DNA from: Echinicola rosea
GTDB taxonomy: Bacteria; Bacteroidota; Bacteroidia; Cytophagales; Cyclobacteriaceae
Assembly: GCF_005281475.1 (NCBI RefSeq)
Contig: NZ_CP040106.1
Location: 315,501-379,500 of the forward strand
Reading direction: 5' to 3'
Length of the DNA: 64,000 bases
Shown piece after piece: positions 44,850 through 54,754 of this stretch. Position numbers and translations under genes: made by a program. Every line of letters begins with the position of its first letter. Position 1 is the first letter of the stretch. The notes under the pieces are model-generated. The model was not told the DNA's origin and did not search any database. It saw only the letters and a list, made by a program, of their open reading frames with translations.

Positions 44850-45812
44850 CTATCGCGCCGCGGCCCTTCTCAGCCGGTCATTGACCGCTTTTCCAAGTCC
44901 TCTTTCGGGCATTTCTCCGGACAAGATCACACTTACATCCTGCTTATCCAAATAACGCATTGCGGCAAACAACTGTTGTGCTGCTTCCTTGAAATCACCT
45001 GCTGCACTCAACACCCGCTGATGCTCAGCAGGAACCCCCTCAAACGTTTTGGTAAAGCTCAGTACACCAAACCGCTCATTTTTTTCCAAATAATGTGGCA
45101 CCAGCTGCTCCAAGTCCCCTACAATAAAGGGAATGCGGGGCGCATAGTGGCTCTTGAGCATTCCGGGAGATTTTGGATTACTGCTGGACTGTGGCAAAAT
45201 CAGCACATTTCCCACTGCTTTTTTAATATCAGCCACCTCGATTCCTCCCAAACGGTAGATCGTAATCTGCCCTTCTTCCACACCCACTATCGTGCTTTCC
45301 AAGCCTACCTGACAATTACCGCCATCCAACACATAATCGATTTTTCCTTCCAATTGATCTACTACGTGGCTGGCACAGGTAGGGCTAATATAGCCAAAAG
45401 GATTGGCACTTGGTGCTGCCAGTGGAAAATCCAACGACAACAGCAACTCCCGGGTCAACGGATGACTGGGAACCCTTACGGCCACTTGGTCCAATCCACT
45501 CGTTACCAAGTCCGGTACTATGTTTTTTTTCGGAAGAAGCAATGTCAACGGCCCAGGCCAAAACGCCTTGGCCAATGCTTCAAGCTCTGAAGGCATTGTG
45601 GTCGTATATTCACTGATCTGCTCAATGCTACCGGTATGAACAATCAGCGGATCAAAGCTCGGTCGGTTTTTGGTTTCGAATATTTTACTTACCGCTGCAG
45701 CATTCAGGGCATTTCCCGCCAGACCATACACGGTCTCCGTAGGAATACCTACCAACTCCCCCTGCTCCAATAGCTGCTTGGCTTTGTCAATATCCTTTCC
45801 GATTGTAGTCAT
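44850..45812 (-). CDS. L-threonylcarbamoyladenylate synthase (Sua5/YrdC family)
   Basis: Makes threonylcarbamoyl-AMP for the t6A37 tRNA modification. The YrdC domain is shown by GIPTETVYGLAGNALN, KNRPSFDPLIVH, WPGPLTLLL, VAVRVPSHPL and APSANPFGYISPT. A C-terminal Sua5 extension (SPGMLKSHYAPRIPF onward) makes it a full-length Sua5, about 320 residues. The start is placed at 45812 (MTTIGKDIDKAKQLL), which overlaps the TPR gene stop by one base (TAATG). An upstream ATG adds 8 atypical residues. Confidence 0.94.
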   Translation of the reverse strand: MTTIGKDIDKAKQLLEQGELVGIPTETVYGLAGNALNAAAVSKIFETKNRPSFDPLIVHTGSIEQISEYTTTMPSELEALAKAFWPGPLTLLLPKKNIVPDLVTSGLDQVAVRVPSHPLTRELLLSLDFPLAAPSANPFGYISPTCASHVVDQLEGKIDYVLDGGNCQVGLESTIVGVEEGQITIYRLGGIEVADIKKAVGNVLILPQSSSNPKSPGMLKSHYAPRIPFIVGDLEQLVPHYLEKNERFGVLSFTKTFEGVPAEHQRVLSAAGDFKEAAQQLFAAMRYLDKQDVSVILSGEMPERGLGKAVNDRLRRAAAR

Positions 45813-46555
45813 TAAGATTCCGATTCGGTACCACAAAATTCATCAATCCACTCTCTGGCATCCTCATAGCCCAGTCCAAGTGCCGTTTTGAGATGCATAC
45901 AGCCTTCCTCTTTTTTATTCAATGCACTCATCTCGGTAACGCCCAAAAGGTAAAAAGCCGCCCCATTCGTATCATCAATTGCCACGGATCGCTTCAATGC
46001 ATTGATGGCTTCGAGTGGATTGTTATTGCCCACCAGGGCTTTTGCCCGGTTAAAATGCGCCAAAGCTTGGTTTGGATCCACCTGAAGGGCATTGTCAAAA
46101 TCCAAGATGGCATCTTCGTACTGCTCCATCCCCAACAGCGCCAACCCTCGATTATAATAAATATCGGTTTGATTAGGATCCAGGGAACTGGCCATATTGT
46201 AATTGATCACAGCATCCTTAAACGCCTTTTTCTCCAGATAAGCGTTTCCGAGATTTAAATAAGGCTTGTAAGAAGTAGAATCTTTCTCCATGGCCACTTT
46301 GAAGTTTGCAATGGCCTCGTCCCATTTTCCCTGTTCAAAAAATGCTACTCCTTTGGCATTATGGGCTTCTGTATGGTTGGGATTTTTTTCGATCACCCGA
46401 TCAAAATAGGTGATCGCTTCCTTAAATTTTTCTAATCGCATTTCCTTTATGCCGGCATCGTATAATTCCTGCTCGGAGGGTGAGCATCCCCATAGCAATA
46501 ACGCCATCAAAGGAAGAATAAATAGCTTTTTCACTTTTGGTAATTTTTCAGACAA
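45812..46555 (-). CDS. Tetratricopeptide-repeat lipoprotein
   Basis: 247 residues with a lipoprotein signal (LLLWGC, Cys24), then about six consecutive TPR units of 34 residues. Examples are IKEMRLEKFKEAITYFDRVIEKNPNHTEA and GLALLGMEQYEDAILDFDNALQVDP. It should sit on the inner face of the outer membrane or in the periplasm and mediate protein contacts; the partner is unknown. Its stop overlaps the Sua5 start by one base. Confidence 0.88.
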   Translation of the reverse strand: MSEKLPKVKKLFILPLMALLLWGCSPSEQELYDAGIKEMRLEKFKEAITYFDRVIEKNPNHTEAHNAKGVAFFEQGKWDEAIANFKVAMEKDSTSYKPYLNLGNAYLEKKAFKDAVINYNMASSLDPNQTDIYYNRGLALLGMEQYEDAILDFDNALQVDPNQALAHFNRAKALVGNNNPLEAINALKRSVAIDDTNGAAFYLLGVTEMSALNKKEEGCMHLKTALGLGYEDAREWIDEFCGTESES

Positions 46556-46696
46556 AGATACGAATTATAAGGAAATTGACAGCTTATTAATCCGATCTTT
46601 AGCAGATAGACAATCCTGTCCGGCAGAAAAGGGATTTACAAAGCATCTTGATTGTGCTTAGCCCTCTTCACGGGCAAAATAACTCCCTACAGAATA

Positions 46697-47248
46697 TTAG
46701 CACATGACCTCTGACTTGCTGGTCTTTTCCAACATTCTCAAGATCGAGTCGTTTGCCTTGACCACATCCGGGATCGTCTCGTATTTCACCCAAGCCAAAT
46801 CCTTACTCTCCTCACTGATGGTCAGTGGCTCGTCCATGGCCGCTTCGATCAGGAAACGCACATCGTAATGAAAATGCTGCGGGTCACGGTCATTGGCAGG
46901 AATGATATGTTTGTCGATATCAAAAATCCCCCTGTCCACAAGTTTGAGCGATATCAGTCCACTTTCCTCCCGGGCTTCATTCATTGCCACCTCTAGTAGG
47001 TTCTCATTTCCATCTGCATGGCCACCCAGCTGGAGCCAGCGGTTTAGCTTCCGGTGATGGGTAAGCAATGCATGCGTCCTGGTCTTGTTTACGATCCAAG
47101 CTGATGCGGTAAAATGCCCTTCCTTCCTGTCCCTCAGAAATGCCAGCGGATCTTCTGTCAGTTTGATAAATTGCTGCACAAATAGCTGCTCTTCTTCAAA
47201 CGGTGTCCGGTAACTTTTCAGTGCTTTTTTAAGTTCTTCTCGATTCAT
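46697..47248 (-). CDS. NUDIX hydrolase
   Basis: 183 residues from the chosen ATG (MNREELKKAL), 7 bp after the preceding gene; the 15 residues encoded upstream of this ATG overlap that gene. The Nudix box reads GGHADGNENLLEVAMNEAREESGL, matching Gx5Ex7REUxEExGU. The TASAWIVNKTRTHALLTHHRKLNRW lead-in is typical of NTP-pyrophosphohydrolase or IDI-like members. The substrate is unknown. It is the last gene of a run with a DUF protein and RecQ. Confidence 0.9.
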   Translation of the reverse strand: MNREELKKALKSYRTPFEEEQLFVQQFIKLTEDPLAFLRDRKEGHFTASAWIVNKTRTHALLTHHRKLNRWLQLGGHADGNENLLEVAMNEAREESGLISLKLVDRGIFDIDKHIIPANDRDPQHFHYDVRFLIEAAMDEPLTISEESKDLAWVKYETIPDVVKANDSILRMLEKTSKSEVMC

Positions 47249-47255
47249 AGGATGT

Positions 47256-47837
47256 TTACTGCGGATTAAATATTGCTTCAATAAAGGATTCAAAGGAACG
47301 GGCCTTGGTGTACAGCCTGTCTGAATAGACCGTTACCAAAATCTTGATCATTTGAGGCTTGTGATTTACCGACACTTTTTCTATAGCAACATTCCCAAAA
47401 AGTTGGTCGGTACGTTCTGCCGTGAAGGTTGCTTTGGGCTTTAGGTATTGTTTTTCGGTGGTATTGACTCCAGAGGCTTTTTCTTGAATCGTCCGGTCCA
47501 AACTCACCCTTTCATACCCTAAATCTACAATTCGCTGGCCAAAAGCAAAGAAAAGTCGGGAAAAAGTTTTCGAATTTAAGGGCAAATCGTACGATATGGC
47601 TATTCCATTGGCATATGGAGACCTGAAAACCTGTAATTCAGGAACAGTTTCCTCTCCTTTTTTTTGAAGAAGATAATTACTATAAATCAGTTCAAAAATC
47701 TCCTTTCCTTCCGGTGATGCCATCCATTGGAACAGGGCTGCCACTTCCTCCTCTTCCTGTACGAAGTTCTCCTTATGGGTCAAAGCTGTATTCTTATCGG
47801 AAAACAGCTTTTTTAAAATATCATCTACAAATTTCAT
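47256..47837 (-). CDS. Conserved hypothetical protein
   Basis: 193 residues, soluble, without signal peptide or membrane helix. I do not recognise the family. It has an acidic stretch near residue 27 (QEEEEVAALFQWM) and a plausible alpha/beta C-terminal half (MIKILVTVYSDRLYTKARSFESFIEAIF). It starts immediately after the recQ stop and is followed after 7 bp by the NUDIX gene, so it is part of that operon. Confidence 0.7.
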   Translation of the reverse strand: MKFVDDILKKLFSDKNTALTHKENFVQEEEEVAALFQWMASPEGKEIFELIYSNYLLQKKGEETVPELQVFRSPYANGIAISYDLPLNSKTFSRLFFAFGQRIVDLGYERVSLDRTIQEKASGVNTTEKQYLKPKATFTAERTDQLFGNVAIEKVSVNHKPQMIKILVTVYSDRLYTKARSFESFIEAIFNPQ

Positions 47838-49757
47838 TCAGTCGCTAATTTTTATCCTGCCATCTGCCAAGCTCACGATTTCGCCTTCGTCTTCCATTGT
47901 CCTCAAAAGCCTGACGGCGTACGCATCAGTGCTGGATAATTCCGCCTTGGCCAGTAGGTCCTGAAAGGTAAACGCATCTCCACCCGCTAAAGTTTGCAGA
48001 AGCTTCGCTCGCACTTCTTCTTGGTAGCTTGGTGCATTGGAGGCCTTCTTTTTTTCCAGACAAACATCGCACACACCACACTGTTCATCGGTCTCTTCTC
48101 CAAAATAGGCAAGCAGCTGTTGGGTACGGCAGATTTGGGCATTGGTTACGTAAGCGACCATGGCCTTTGCCTTTTCCACACTGGTATCCCTTCGCTCAGC
48201 GATTCGTTTGGTATTCAATGGAAGGCGTCCCGCATCATGTCGATGGGTCAAAAAAGTCACTTGCGGTTGGTCTTTTTTCTTGTTATAAGCCGCAATGTCC
48301 AAGTTATCCATCCGCTCAAGCAGCTTCACGACTTCACTTTCAGCAATATTGAGTACATTGGCCAGCTTATCTTCTCGGATCTTTAGGTACTCGGAAAAAA
48401 GCTCTCCTCCGTACATCCTCAGCAGGACTTTAATCATTGGATCCAAAGCGGCATGAGCAATTTGGTATTCATATAGCCTGCTCTGACCAATGAGAAAATG
48501 AAACGTACTCGGACTATAATACCCCTCACTCAACTCTACCAATGCCTCTTCTTTAAGGATTTTCAGTGCATTGTACGTCATCAGCAGGTCCAAATTATAG
48601 GTATTGGTAAATGCGATAATATCAAAGTCATAGCTTACCATCAGGCTACTGCCCACAGCAATGCGGTAATAATTGGCGAGGCTTTGATATACCCGCTTGA
48701 TAAAATCAATGGGCGGATAGGATTGCTCCGCACGGTCCACCAGCACATCAATATCCTTATCATGGTAGATCAATACCGCAAAGGCCTTCCATTCGTCACG
48801 ACCTGCCCTTCCGGCTTCCTGATAATAGTTTTCCAGATTTTCTGGCAAGTCCACATGGATCACGACCCTAACATCGGGCTTATCGATTCCCATACCAAAA
48901 GCATTGGTCGCCACCATCACCCTGACTTTATTGTTTTTCCAATCCATCTGTCGCTGTTCGCGCAGTACTTTATCCAAACCAGCATGGTAAAAAGTCGATG
49001 ATATCCCCAAGCGATAAAGTGCTTGTGCCAATTCTTTGGTAGCCTTTCTGCTGCGCACATAAACGATCGCCGAACCGCTTACTTTCTGAAGGATCTCCAT
49101 GGCCTTTTCCAGCTTGTTCTCTGCTTTCCTAACAGCATATGACAGGTTTTTGCGGGCAAAGGACTTTATAAATACGGCGGGATCCTTTAGCGCTAACTTC
49201 TCCATGATATCTGTCTTGACCTGCACGGTGGCCGACGCGGTAAGGGCAATAAAAGGCACCTTGGGATGATATTCCCGCAGGGCAGCGATTTCCAAATAGG
49301 GAGGCCTGAAATCATATCCCCATTGGGAAATACAGTGTGCCTCATCAACGGCCACCATATTTACATTCATGCGCTTAAAACGCTCAATGAACAGGTCTGA
49401 CTTCAGCCGCTCAGGCGAGACATAGAGAAACTTATAATTCCCATAGATGCAATTGTCCAAGGTGGTGTCAATCTCCCGCTTGCGCATACCAGAATAAATG
49501 GCCGTAGCCAGCACTCCCCGATTCCGCAAATTGTCCACTTGGTCTTTCATCAAGGCGATCAACGGGCTGACCACCACACAAATCCCCTCTTGCATCAATG
49601 CCGGCACCTGAAAGCAAATGGACTTGCCCCCACCAGTAGGCAATAGCGCCAAGGTGTCCCTTCCGGCAGCTACAGAAAGGACAATATCCAACTGCATGGG
49701 CCTAAAATCATCGAACCCAAACACCTTTTTCAACACTGAAAGCGCCTTTGTCTTCAA
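47838..49757 (-). CDS. recQ: RecQ-family ATP-dependent DNA helicase
   Basis: 639-residue 3'-5' superfamily 2 helicase for recombinational repair. Walker A is PTGGGKS (residues 40-46), the DEAH box is VDEAHCISQWGYDFRPPYL, and motifs V/VI are NAFGMGIDKPDVRVVIH and YYQEAGRAGRD. The zinc site in the RQC region is CRTQQLLAYFGEE...CGVCDVC. The protein ends soon after the winged-helix part, so an HRDC domain is absent. It follows the enoyl-CoA hydratase gene by 1 bp. Confidence 0.94.
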   Translation of the reverse strand: MKTKALSVLKKVFGFDDFRPMQLDIVLSVAAGRDTLALLPTGGGKSICFQVPALMQEGICVVVSPLIALMKDQVDNLRNRGVLATAIYSGMRKREIDTTLDNCIYGNYKFLYVSPERLKSDLFIERFKRMNVNMVAVDEAHCISQWGYDFRPPYLEIAALREYHPKVPFIALTASATVQVKTDIMEKLALKDPAVFIKSFARKNLSYAVRKAENKLEKAMEILQKVSGSAIVYVRSRKATKELAQALYRLGISSTFYHAGLDKVLREQRQMDWKNNKVRVMVATNAFGMGIDKPDVRVVIHVDLPENLENYYQEAGRAGRDEWKAFAVLIYHDKDIDVLVDRAEQSYPPIDFIKRVYQSLANYYRIAVGSSLMVSYDFDIIAFTNTYNLDLLMTYNALKILKEEALVELSEGYYSPSTFHFLIGQSRLYEYQIAHAALDPMIKVLLRMYGGELFSEYLKIREDKLANVLNIAESEVVKLLERMDNLDIAAYNKKKDQPQVTFLTHRHDAGRLPLNTKRIAERRDTSVEKAKAMVAYVTNAQICRTQQLLAYFGEETDEQCGVCDVCLEKKKASNAPSYQEEVRAKLLQTLAGGDAFTFQDLLAKAELSSTDAYAVRLLRTMEDEGEIVSLADGRIKISD

Positions 49758-49758
49758 T

Positions 49759-50535
49759 TTACCAATCGATTTTTTTCTTGTCTAAAAATGTCCTAATCCC
49801 CTTTTTGCAGTCTGCCGTTTCGCGGGCTTTTGCATTCATCATGGCCGCATAGTCCAAGGCTTCTTCCAAGGACATATCCTGAACTGCAGCGATCATCTTT
49901 TTGGTCATGGCCATGGAATCACCGGAGTTTTGCTCAATGAGTCCTTGGGCCACTTGGTAAACACGCCCTTCCAGCTCATCTATCTCAAAAACATCATTGA
50001 CAAGCCCCATCTCCCGAGCAACAGGTGCTGCCACCAATTCCCCGGTAAGCAAGAGCTCCTTGGCCTTTCCTTCTCCCAGCTTGCGCAAGAGAAACACCAG
50101 CACCATCGCTGGCACAAATCCAATCCTCACCTCTGTATATCCCATTTTGGCAGAGGGCACAGCATAGGCAAAATCACACACTGAAACCAGCCCACAGCCA
50201 CCCGCCAACGCATGCCCCTGCACTTGAGCGATGACCACTTTGGGAAACGTATAAATCCTGAGAAATAACGCTTTGAGCTTTTCACTATCGTCTAGGTTTT
50301 CCTCAAACGTATTATCCTGCATCTTTTCGATATCCTGCAGGTCAGCACCAGAGCAGAACACCTTGCCTTCTGCCTTGATAATGACAACCTTCACCTCACC
50401 GGCCGCCTCACACTTATCCAATGCCTGCTGAAGTCCACTGACCATCGCAGCATTCAGTGCATTTCGCTTTTCGGGCCTGGCCAAAATCACGTAGCCAATA
50501 CGGTCTTTCTGCTCAAATTTTACTTGCTCTTCCAT
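49759..50535 (-). CDS. Enoyl-CoA hydratase/isomerase family protein
   Basis: Crotonase-fold enzyme, 258 residues from the chosen ATG (MEEQVKFEQKDRIGYVIL). Signatures are LARPEKRNALNAAM, FCSGADLQDIEKM (oxyanion hole), QGHALAGGCGLVSVCDFAYA and KMGYTEVRIGFVPAM. A GTG at 50604 overlaps the comEC stop as GTGA and would add 23 residues that do not fit the family, so it is the less likely start. Probably acts in fatty-acid or branched-chain acid breakdown; the acyl chain is unknown. Confidence 0.88.
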   Translation of the reverse strand: MEEQVKFEQKDRIGYVILARPEKRNALNAAMVSGLQQALDKCEAAGEVKVVIIKAEGKVFCSGADLQDIEKMQDNTFEENLDDSEKLKALFLRIYTFPKVVIAQVQGHALAGGCGLVSVCDFAYAVPSAKMGYTEVRIGFVPAMVLVFLLRKLGEGKAKELLLTGELVAAPVAREMGLVNDVFEIDELEGRVYQVAQGLIEQNSGDSMAMTKKMIAAVQDMSLEEALDYAAMMNAKARETADCKKGIRTFLDKKKIDW

Positions 50536-50600
50536 ATTTCGGGGAGTTGGTTGAATGAAGATAGGGCGCCCAAGCTGTTCTTCCAAAAAAATACATTCAC

Positions 50601-52559
50601 TCACTCAAAAATAAGCCTGACGGCTCCCTTACTGGTGAAAAATTCACTTGTTTCATTCATTTTTTTCCACTTGTCGCCATCGAAAAAGGCGGCTGATACC
50701 GCTGTATTTTCCATCAACATGCCCCCTCCATTCCGAGCCATCACCACATGGCCATTGGGCAAGAAAACCAGAAATTCATTTTCTTGACCTGCAAAAGCCA
50801 ATGGTAAGCATGTAGAGGGTTGGTGCACCATTCTGTGGGGAACGACCTGATAACCGAGGTCCTTTTCGGGAACTAATTGCTGAAAAGAACCTGCAAAATC
50901 CCTGGAATGATAATCCATCGCCACTCCCTCTCCAAGGCTATACACATAAAGCTGCTCTTGATGATCCCTGCCAAAATACGACCACCAGCTCCCTGCAATA
51001 AGCCAAAAAATAACCAAAACGGCGCCATAGGCAAATGCTTTTTTTCTTCTTACCAAAAACAAGTAAAGGCAGACCATCAGCCCCCAAAGCAAAAACACGG
51101 TCGTCACTTTTAGGGTAATACCATCAGTCTGGGCATAAGGAAGGGTGTCAAAAAGGAAAACACCACTGTTCATGATTTGTAGCAATCGTTCCAGAAGCCA
51201 GCCCAACGGCCCCCATGTCCAGCCGGCCAATGAAAGCAACATAAACGGCAAACCGACTGCCATGACCACAAAAGCATTTGGAATGACCCACAGATTGGAC
51301 AGCAAAAAATAATTGGGGAAGACGTGAAAATAGTACGCCGACAACGGAAAAGTGGCCAACTGGGCAGCGATGCTGACCGATGTGATTTCCCACAGATAAT
51401 ACAGCACCTTATTTTTGGGCAGCCAAATGGACACAATGGCCGGCTGCAAGATCAAAATACCAAACATGGCAGCATAGGAAAGCTGAAACCCTACTTCAAA
51501 GATTATGTACGGATTAAAGAGCATCAGTAGTAATGCTGAAATGGCCAAGGTATTGAACACGGAAGGGCTTCTGGACTGCATCTGGGCAAGCGAAAGCACG
51601 GTAAACATCGTCGCTGCCCGCATGACAGATGGAGACATTCCTGTAAGCATGGCATACACCCAAATGAGCACCACCACTACGGTCAAAAACACCACTCGTT
51701 TTGACCTAGAAAGCTGTGAAGGCTTAAAAAACAATAGAAAAAAGCCATAGATCATCCCTACATGCAAACCAGAAACCGCCAGCACATGCATGGCTCCTGC
51801 AGTGACATAGGCCTCACTGACCGCTTCTCCCAAGTCAGCTTTTTGTCCTAGCAGCAGGGCTTTCCCCACTTCCAGCGCATGACTATCCTCAAAAGTTTCC
51901 TCTAAGTGCCTTCCAAGTTTTTCCCGTGCCAGTATCACCGGATCAAACAGCGAAAGCTTTTCAACTTCCCCCAAGCGGAAAACCATGTCTCCCAAAAAGT
52001 GCTGGTGATGCACCTGCTTCCTGGCCATAAATTTCCGGTAATCAAACGCCTTGGGATTTTTGGGAGGAGCGATACACTGTGGCATCCCGACCACCCAAAC
52101 CACATCCCCCGGCCGCAACGGTTTTTCTAGCCGATGATAGATCAACACCCTTCCGCTGGCTTTTTGATAGCCCGTGTCCGTTTGGACATACTTGACAGCC
52201 AATTCATTCCCATAGGTACTGTTCTTGGGCTCATCCAGCGAAAGCACCTCTCCCAGATATCCCTGTACCTCTCCAAGATGCAAAAGATGGTCATCGTGTG
52301 TAGTGACATCTTTCCAGCTGGAAAAAGTATAGCCACCAATCACCAACAGTAGGTAGGCCAAAACAGGAAAAACCGCCCGAAACCCGTAACGCTTATTGTT
52401 ACCATTAACGATCGCAAACCCAAGATAAATCAGTAAAACCATTGCTATCACGGCCAAAAGGACCGCAGAAGAAAGCATGCCGCCCATAACCGAATAGCCT
52501 ACTATCCCAGCCATAAAAAACAGGACGTACCTCAAAAAAGGAAACTCATTAAACTTCAT
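50601..52559 (-). CDS. ComEC/Rec2 family competence-like membrane protein
   Basis: 652 residues with many membrane helices. An N-terminal DUF4131 region (helices, then a beta-rich segment around GEVLSLDEPKNSTYGNELAV) is followed by the competence channel domain: HVLAVSGLHVGMIYGF, GMSPSVMRAATMF, FQLSYAAMFGILIL. The C-terminal metallo-beta-lactamase domain of Bacillus ComEC is absent, as in many Bacteroidota. Known role: inner-membrane channel for single-stranded DNA uptake. Whether this organism is naturally competent cannot be told from the window. Confidence 0.9.
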   Translation of the reverse strand: MKFNEFPFLRYVLFFMAGIVGYSVMGGMLSSAVLLAVIAMVLLIYLGFAIVNGNNKRYGFRAVFPVLAYLLLVIGGYTFSSWKDVTTHDDHLLHLGEVQGYLGEVLSLDEPKNSTYGNELAVKYVQTDTGYQKASGRVLIYHRLEKPLRPGDVVWVVGMPQCIAPPKNPKAFDYRKFMARKQVHHQHFLGDMVFRLGEVEKLSLFDPVILAREKLGRHLEETFEDSHALEVGKALLLGQKADLGEAVSEAYVTAGAMHVLAVSGLHVGMIYGFFLLFFKPSQLSRSKRVVFLTVVVVLIWVYAMLTGMSPSVMRAATMFTVLSLAQMQSRSPSVFNTLAISALLLMLFNPYIIFEVGFQLSYAAMFGILILQPAIVSIWLPKNKVLYYLWEITSVSIAAQLATFPLSAYYFHVFPNYFLLSNLWVIPNAFVVMAVGLPFMLLSLAGWTWGPLGWLLERLLQIMNSGVFLFDTLPYAQTDGITLKVTTVFLLWGLMVCLYLFLVRRKKAFAYGAVLVIFWLIAGSWWSYFGRDHQEQLYVYSLGEGVAMDYHSRDFAGSFQQLVPEKDLGYQVVPHRMVHQPSTCLPLAFAGQENEFLVFLPNGHVVMARNGGGMLMENTAVSAAFFDGDKWKKMNETSEFFTSKGAVRLIFE

Positions 52560-52617
52560 AAAAAACTGAAAAAGATCAACTTATAATTTAATATTATTCC
52601 TATAAAAAGCAAGAAAC

Positions 52618-52648
52618 AAAAAAGGCTTCCTTTTCAGAAAGCCTTTTT
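52618..52648. terminator. Bidirectional rho-independent terminator
   Basis: AAAAAAGGCTT and AAGCCTTTTT form a strong stem with an 11-nt loop in the gap between the small OMP gene stop (52679, minus) and the comEC start. The T-run on the minus strand would end the OMP transcript. Confidence 0.85.
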
Positions 52649-52678
52649 CAGTAAAACATTTAATTATTAATCGTCAAA

Positions 52679-53221
52679 TCAAAATCGATATCCGATACTC
52701 ACACCGGCATTTACTTCCACCGCTGCAAACCTGTCATTCACCTCCTCACTGAAGCCCCTGGCGATGTTCACATAAGGTGCAATGGCAAACTTATCACTTT
52801 GCACCCATTTATAGCCTACACCAATACCGATCATGCCACTGTTCATGTCTGTCACAATGGTATTTCCGTTATCATCAGGCTCGGTAAAATCACCGAAACG
52901 GTACTTAAAGAAGGGATAAACATAGATATTCCCTTGTTCAGGATCGTTGTTCAGAAAATAGAAATTATACGAGACCAATAAACTACTGGTATTATATTTT
53001 TTCCCATCGCCTTGGCCCTTATAACCAAAGCGGTCATTGATCAGGTATTCTACTCCGATAGACTGGTCGCTGTCCACGAATCGTTCATAACCGATTTCTA
53101 CAGAACCCTGAACGATCGTATTCAAAATGTTCAATTTGATTTCATTTGGGTTGTAATCGGTTTGGGCATAAGCTCCCAGCATCATTCCTGAAAAGAAGAT
53201 AGTAAGTAATAGCTTTTTCAT
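52679..53221 (-). CDS. Small outer-membrane beta-barrel protein (DUF3575-like)
   Basis: 180 residues with a clean signal peptide (ends GAYAQ) and about eight amphipathic strands (IKLNILNTIVQGSVEIGYERF, NTSSLLVSYNFYFL, GMIGIGVGYKW, VEVNAGVSIGYRF). The terminal phenylalanine is the usual BAM signal. Resembles DUF3575/OmpA-like small barrels; function unknown. Monocistronic with a strong terminator. Confidence 0.75.
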   Translation of the reverse strand: MKKLLLTIFFSGMMLGAYAQTDYNPNEIKLNILNTIVQGSVEIGYERFVDSDQSIGVEYLINDRFGYKGQGDGKKYNTSSLLVSYNFYFLNNDPEQGNIYVYPFFKYRFGDFTEPDDNGNTIVTDMNSGMIGIGVGYKWVQSDKFAIAPYVNIARGFSEEVNDRFAAVEVNAGVSIGYRF

Positions 53222-53302
53222 AACGTAATTAATTCAAATAATAGGTATTAATAATAAAAACTTGGTAAATTTTAAAATGCAGTACAAATAATAATGAAAT
53301 CA

Positions 53303-53743
53303 TTACAAATATCGCTCCATTTTGTAATGAAGGATGTCACATTCTGAAAAAACATCTCCAACTTTCTTGAAACCAAACTTTGCATAAAGTGGAACCGCGT
53401 GTAGTTGGGCATGTAGATAAAGGCATTTCCCTTCTGCCTCTGCAGTGCTTTTGACATCCTCGATAACAGCTTGTACCAGTGCCGTGCCCACGCCCTTACC
53501 CCGGTCCTTTTCCAGTACGGCAAAACGCTCCAGTTTCACACCATTTTCGGTAAACCTCCATCGGGCTGTCCCTGCTGGCTCACCTTCAGCCAAGGCCAAA
53601 AAATGAATGGAAAACTCCTCAAACTCATGATATTCTTCGGCTGGGGGCACATTTTGTCCTACCACAAAAACTTCCTGACGAATCGCAAAAACCTGCTTTA
53701 AGGCGGCCTTATTCGTTACCTTTTTGACGGTCACTTCGTTCAT
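53303..53743 (-). CDS. GNAT family N-acetyltransferase (ElaA-like)
   Basis: 146 residues. The acetyl-CoA pyrophosphate loop is visible as LEKDRGKGVGTALVQ (R/QxxGxG/A), followed by LYLHAQLHAVPLYAKFGFKKVGDVF. The N-terminal part (VFAIRQEVFVVGQNVPPAEEYHEFE) is like ElaA-type GNATs. The substrate is unknown. Its 5' end overlaps the phoH 3' end by 35 bp, so the two are translationally linked. Confidence 0.9.
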   Translation of the reverse strand: MNEVTVKKVTNKAALKQVFAIRQEVFVVGQNVPPAEEYHEFEEFSIHFLALAEGEPAGTARWRFTENGVKLERFAVLEKDRGKGVGTALVQAVIEDVKSTAEAEGKCLYLHAQLHAVPLYAKFGFKKVGDVFSECDILHYKMERYL

Positions 53744-54701
53744 TTCTGGATTTTTCTTTTTGCAGATCGTCCTGATCGTAAGCTGCTATAATTGATTTAA
53801 CGAGTTTGTGGCGGATGACATCCTTTCCGCTGAGATTAACGAGCCCAATGCCTTTGACATCTTTGAGCACGCGAAGTGCTTCACGAAGGCCGGATTTTTG
53901 CTTGGTGGGCAAATCCACTTGGCTTTGGTCACCATTGATGATCACCTTGGAGTTTGGCCCCATCCGGGTCAAAAACATCTTGATCTGCTCCCTGGTCGTA
54001 TTTTGCGCCTCATCGAGCAGCACAAAGGCATCGTTCAGCGTCCTACCCCTCATGTACGCAAGCGGGGCGATTTCAATCACCCGGTTTTCCTGATAAAATT
54101 TTAATTTTTCTGCGGGGACCATATCGCCCAAGGCATCATAAATTGGCCTCAGGTAAGGATCCAGTTTTTCCTGTAGATCGCCGGGCAAAAAGCCCAGGTT
54201 TTCACCAGCCTCCACGGCCGGCCGTGTGATAATAATCCGCTTCACTTCGCGGTTCTTTAATGCACGAACAGCCAATGCCACAGCAATATAAGTCTTGCCA
54301 GTTCCGGCTGGCCCTAGGGCAAAAACCAAGTCATTCTTATAGGCAGCATCCACCAGCTTGCGCTGGTTGGTGGATTTTGGTTTGATGGCCAAGCCCTTGT
54401 TGCCATAGACGATGATGTCATTTTTTGGGTCTTCCTCAAAGGGCACACCTTCCAGCTCAATGTATTCCTTGACGTTCTCAGGAGTGACCTGACCAAACCT
54501 GTTGAAATGCTGCAGCAGCATATTGAGCACATCGTTGATCCGAATGATTTCGGGAGCCCTGCCCTGAATGCGAATTTCATTTCCGCGGGAAACAATTTTG
54601 CTTTTGGGAAATGCCGCAGCAATTTGGCGGATGTTCTCATTCTCAGTTCCGAGAAAATCCAAAAGCGGAATATTTTCTAAAGTAATTACCTTTTCTACCA
54701 A
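53709..54701 (-). CDS. PhoH family ATPase
   Basis: 330 residues. After an N-terminal RNA-binding-like segment (IRIQGRAPEIIRINDVL) comes the PhoH core. It has Walker A GPAGTGKT at 130-137, TRPAVEAGENLGFLPGDLQEKLDPYLRPIYD, Walker B FVLLDEAQNTTREQIKMFLTRMG, and GDQSQVDLP. PhoH-like proteins (YbeZ type) are linked to RNA and ribosome maturation. Divergent from the SAM hydrolase gene. A TACTTTTG box at 54781-54774 could be its promoter. Confidence 0.93.
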   Translation of the reverse strand: MVEKVITLENIPLLDFLGTENENIRQIAAAFPKSKIVSRGNEIRIQGRAPEIIRINDVLNMLLQHFNRFGQVTPENVKEYIELEGVPFEEDPKNDIIVYGNKGLAIKPKSTNQRKLVDAAYKNDLVFALGPAGTGKTYIAVALAVRALKNREVKRIIITRPAVEAGENLGFLPGDLQEKLDPYLRPIYDALGDMVPAEKLKFYQENRVIEIAPLAYMRGRTLNDAFVLLDEAQNTTREQIKMFLTRMGPNSKVIINGDQSQVDLPTKQKSGLREALRVLKDVKGIGLVNLSGKDVIRHKLVKSIIAAYDQDDLQKEKSRNERSDRQKGNE

Positions 54702-54754
54702 TCCGTTAATGTGTATTTAGGGTTGTCAGATTATTCTTACAAGAATAAAATTTC